From Anomaloglossus baeobatrachus (Eukaryota; Chordata; Amphibia; Anura; Aromobatidae): a stretch of DNA of 64,000 nt. Shown here in pieces: positions 63,355 through 64,000 of the stretch. The first letter of the stretch is position 1; each line of letters opens with the position of its first letter. Location: the NCBI RefSeq assembly GCF_048569485.1, contig NC_134357.1:108298744-108362743 (forward strand), given 5' to 3'. The notes under the pieces were generated by a model. It saw only the letters and a program-made list of their open reading frames with translations, searched no databases and had not been told where the DNA came from. A program made the translations under genes and the position numbers.

Positions 63355-63556
63355 TCTGATATCCATCTTGTCTTCAGCATGCACCTTCCCCATGCTCTGC
63401 TATATATCTTTCCCTCAGCACTCAGCTTTCCCATTCTCTGATATACATCTTTCCCTCAGCACCCAGCTTTCCCATGATATCAGAGCATGGAAAAGCTGGG
63501 TGCTGAGGGAAAGATGTATAGCAGATCATGGGAAAGCTGGGTGCTGAGGGAAAGAG
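63355..63556. repeat. Fold-back of short tandem units
   Basis: The left half holds units like TTTCCCTCAGCACCCAGCTT in tandem (about 50 bp each), and the right half holds their inverse (AAGCTGGGTGCTGAGGGAAA, twice). The turn is near 63478-63490. Confidence 0.8.
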
Positions 63557-63670
63557 CCTCTTTGGCATTGGTCCATTTTCCTTTTTGTAATTTTTGAAAT
63601 GTAAAAGATTAAAATATTTTGGGTTTTTTTTTCAACCAAAAATACAAAGTAAATGTGTCATCTTTAACTT

Positions 63671-64000
63671 TAGGTCGGTTTCAGACGTCCGTGTTTTAGG
63701 TACATGTGACATCCGGTTTTAAAGATGCCACATGTACCCATGTTATTCTATAAAGTTACACACATGTCCGTGTTTTCACATGGACCATGTGTGACCCTGC
63801 GTTGCCCCTCACACACACATGGAGGCATGTCCATTTTTTCTCCGGCAGCCCTGATGTCACATGGCCCGCACACTGATGTGATCCGTGTGACATCAGTGTG
63901 ACATGCACTGGAGAAAACACGTGTCTTTGAAATAAAAAGATTTTCTATATTCACCTGTATCCAGCAATGCTTTCTTTGGCTCTGCTGCCTCCTGCTTCTG
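63671..64000. mobile_element. Start of a MITE, cut by the window end
   Basis: TTAGGTCGGTTTCAGACGTC looks like the terminal repeat of a palindromic frog MITE, with GTGTGACATCAGTGTGACAT type motifs inside. The other end lies outside the window. Confidence 0.45.

Overview
This window looks like nuclear DNA of an anuran amphibian with a large, repeat-rich genome. The evidence is one spliced vertebrate gene, an intelectin with introns of about 80 bp to 2.7 kb, surrounded by repeat types typical of frogs: L2 and CR1 LINEs, Penelope-like elements, Ngaro/DIRS elements, Tc1 and hAT transposons, palindromic MITEs and GC-rich LTRs. The species assignment is inference. No prokaryotic genes, CRISPR arrays or rRNA genes are seen.

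Layout. 1-4.3 kb: an old repeat split by a fold-back hAT element (170-3818), whose own terminal repeat is split by a solo LTR (186-1249). 4.4-7.4 kb: 16-bp and ~20-bp minisatellites. 7.6-12.6 kb: non-autonomous DNA elements and an L2 fragment. 12.7-19.3 kb: the intelectin gene on the minus strand, seven coding exons and 336 codons, with a CR1 tail, a SINE, an LTR and nested MITEs in its introns. 19.6-23.3 kb: a Penelope-like element with inverted terminal repeats and a GIY-YIG domain. 23.45-25.1 kb: a Tc1 element with 35-bp perfect TIRs. 26.67-31.15 kb: a non-autonomous LTR element on the minus strand. 31.2-35.1 kb: remnants. 35.13-42.38 kb: an hAT transposon with a 1241-codon open transposase, intact TIRs and an 8-bp target duplication. 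42.75-48.08 kb: a non-autonomous relative of that hAT, holding a hairpin Penelope-type insertion. 48.6-50.05 kb: Tc1 relics. 50.1-51.2 kb: a solo LTR. 51.6-63.0 kb: an L2 LINE split by an almost whole Ngaro element (52539-59349), a solo LTR (59973-61172) and a MITE (61513-61880). 63.0-64.0 kb: a fold-back and the start of another MITE.

How the parts relate. The only host gene is the intelectin, a secreted Ca2+-dependent lectin. It keeps the expected ligand residues except the second aromatic residue of the binding site, which is glycine here. The rest is a stratified record of transposition. The hAT at 35.1-42.4 kb is the one element with all the sequence features of a recently active autonomous copy, and two shorter hATs in the window share its terminal design. 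Coordinates of exon borders, TSDs and repeat ends were read directly from the sequence. Family names rest on motif recognition without a database search.
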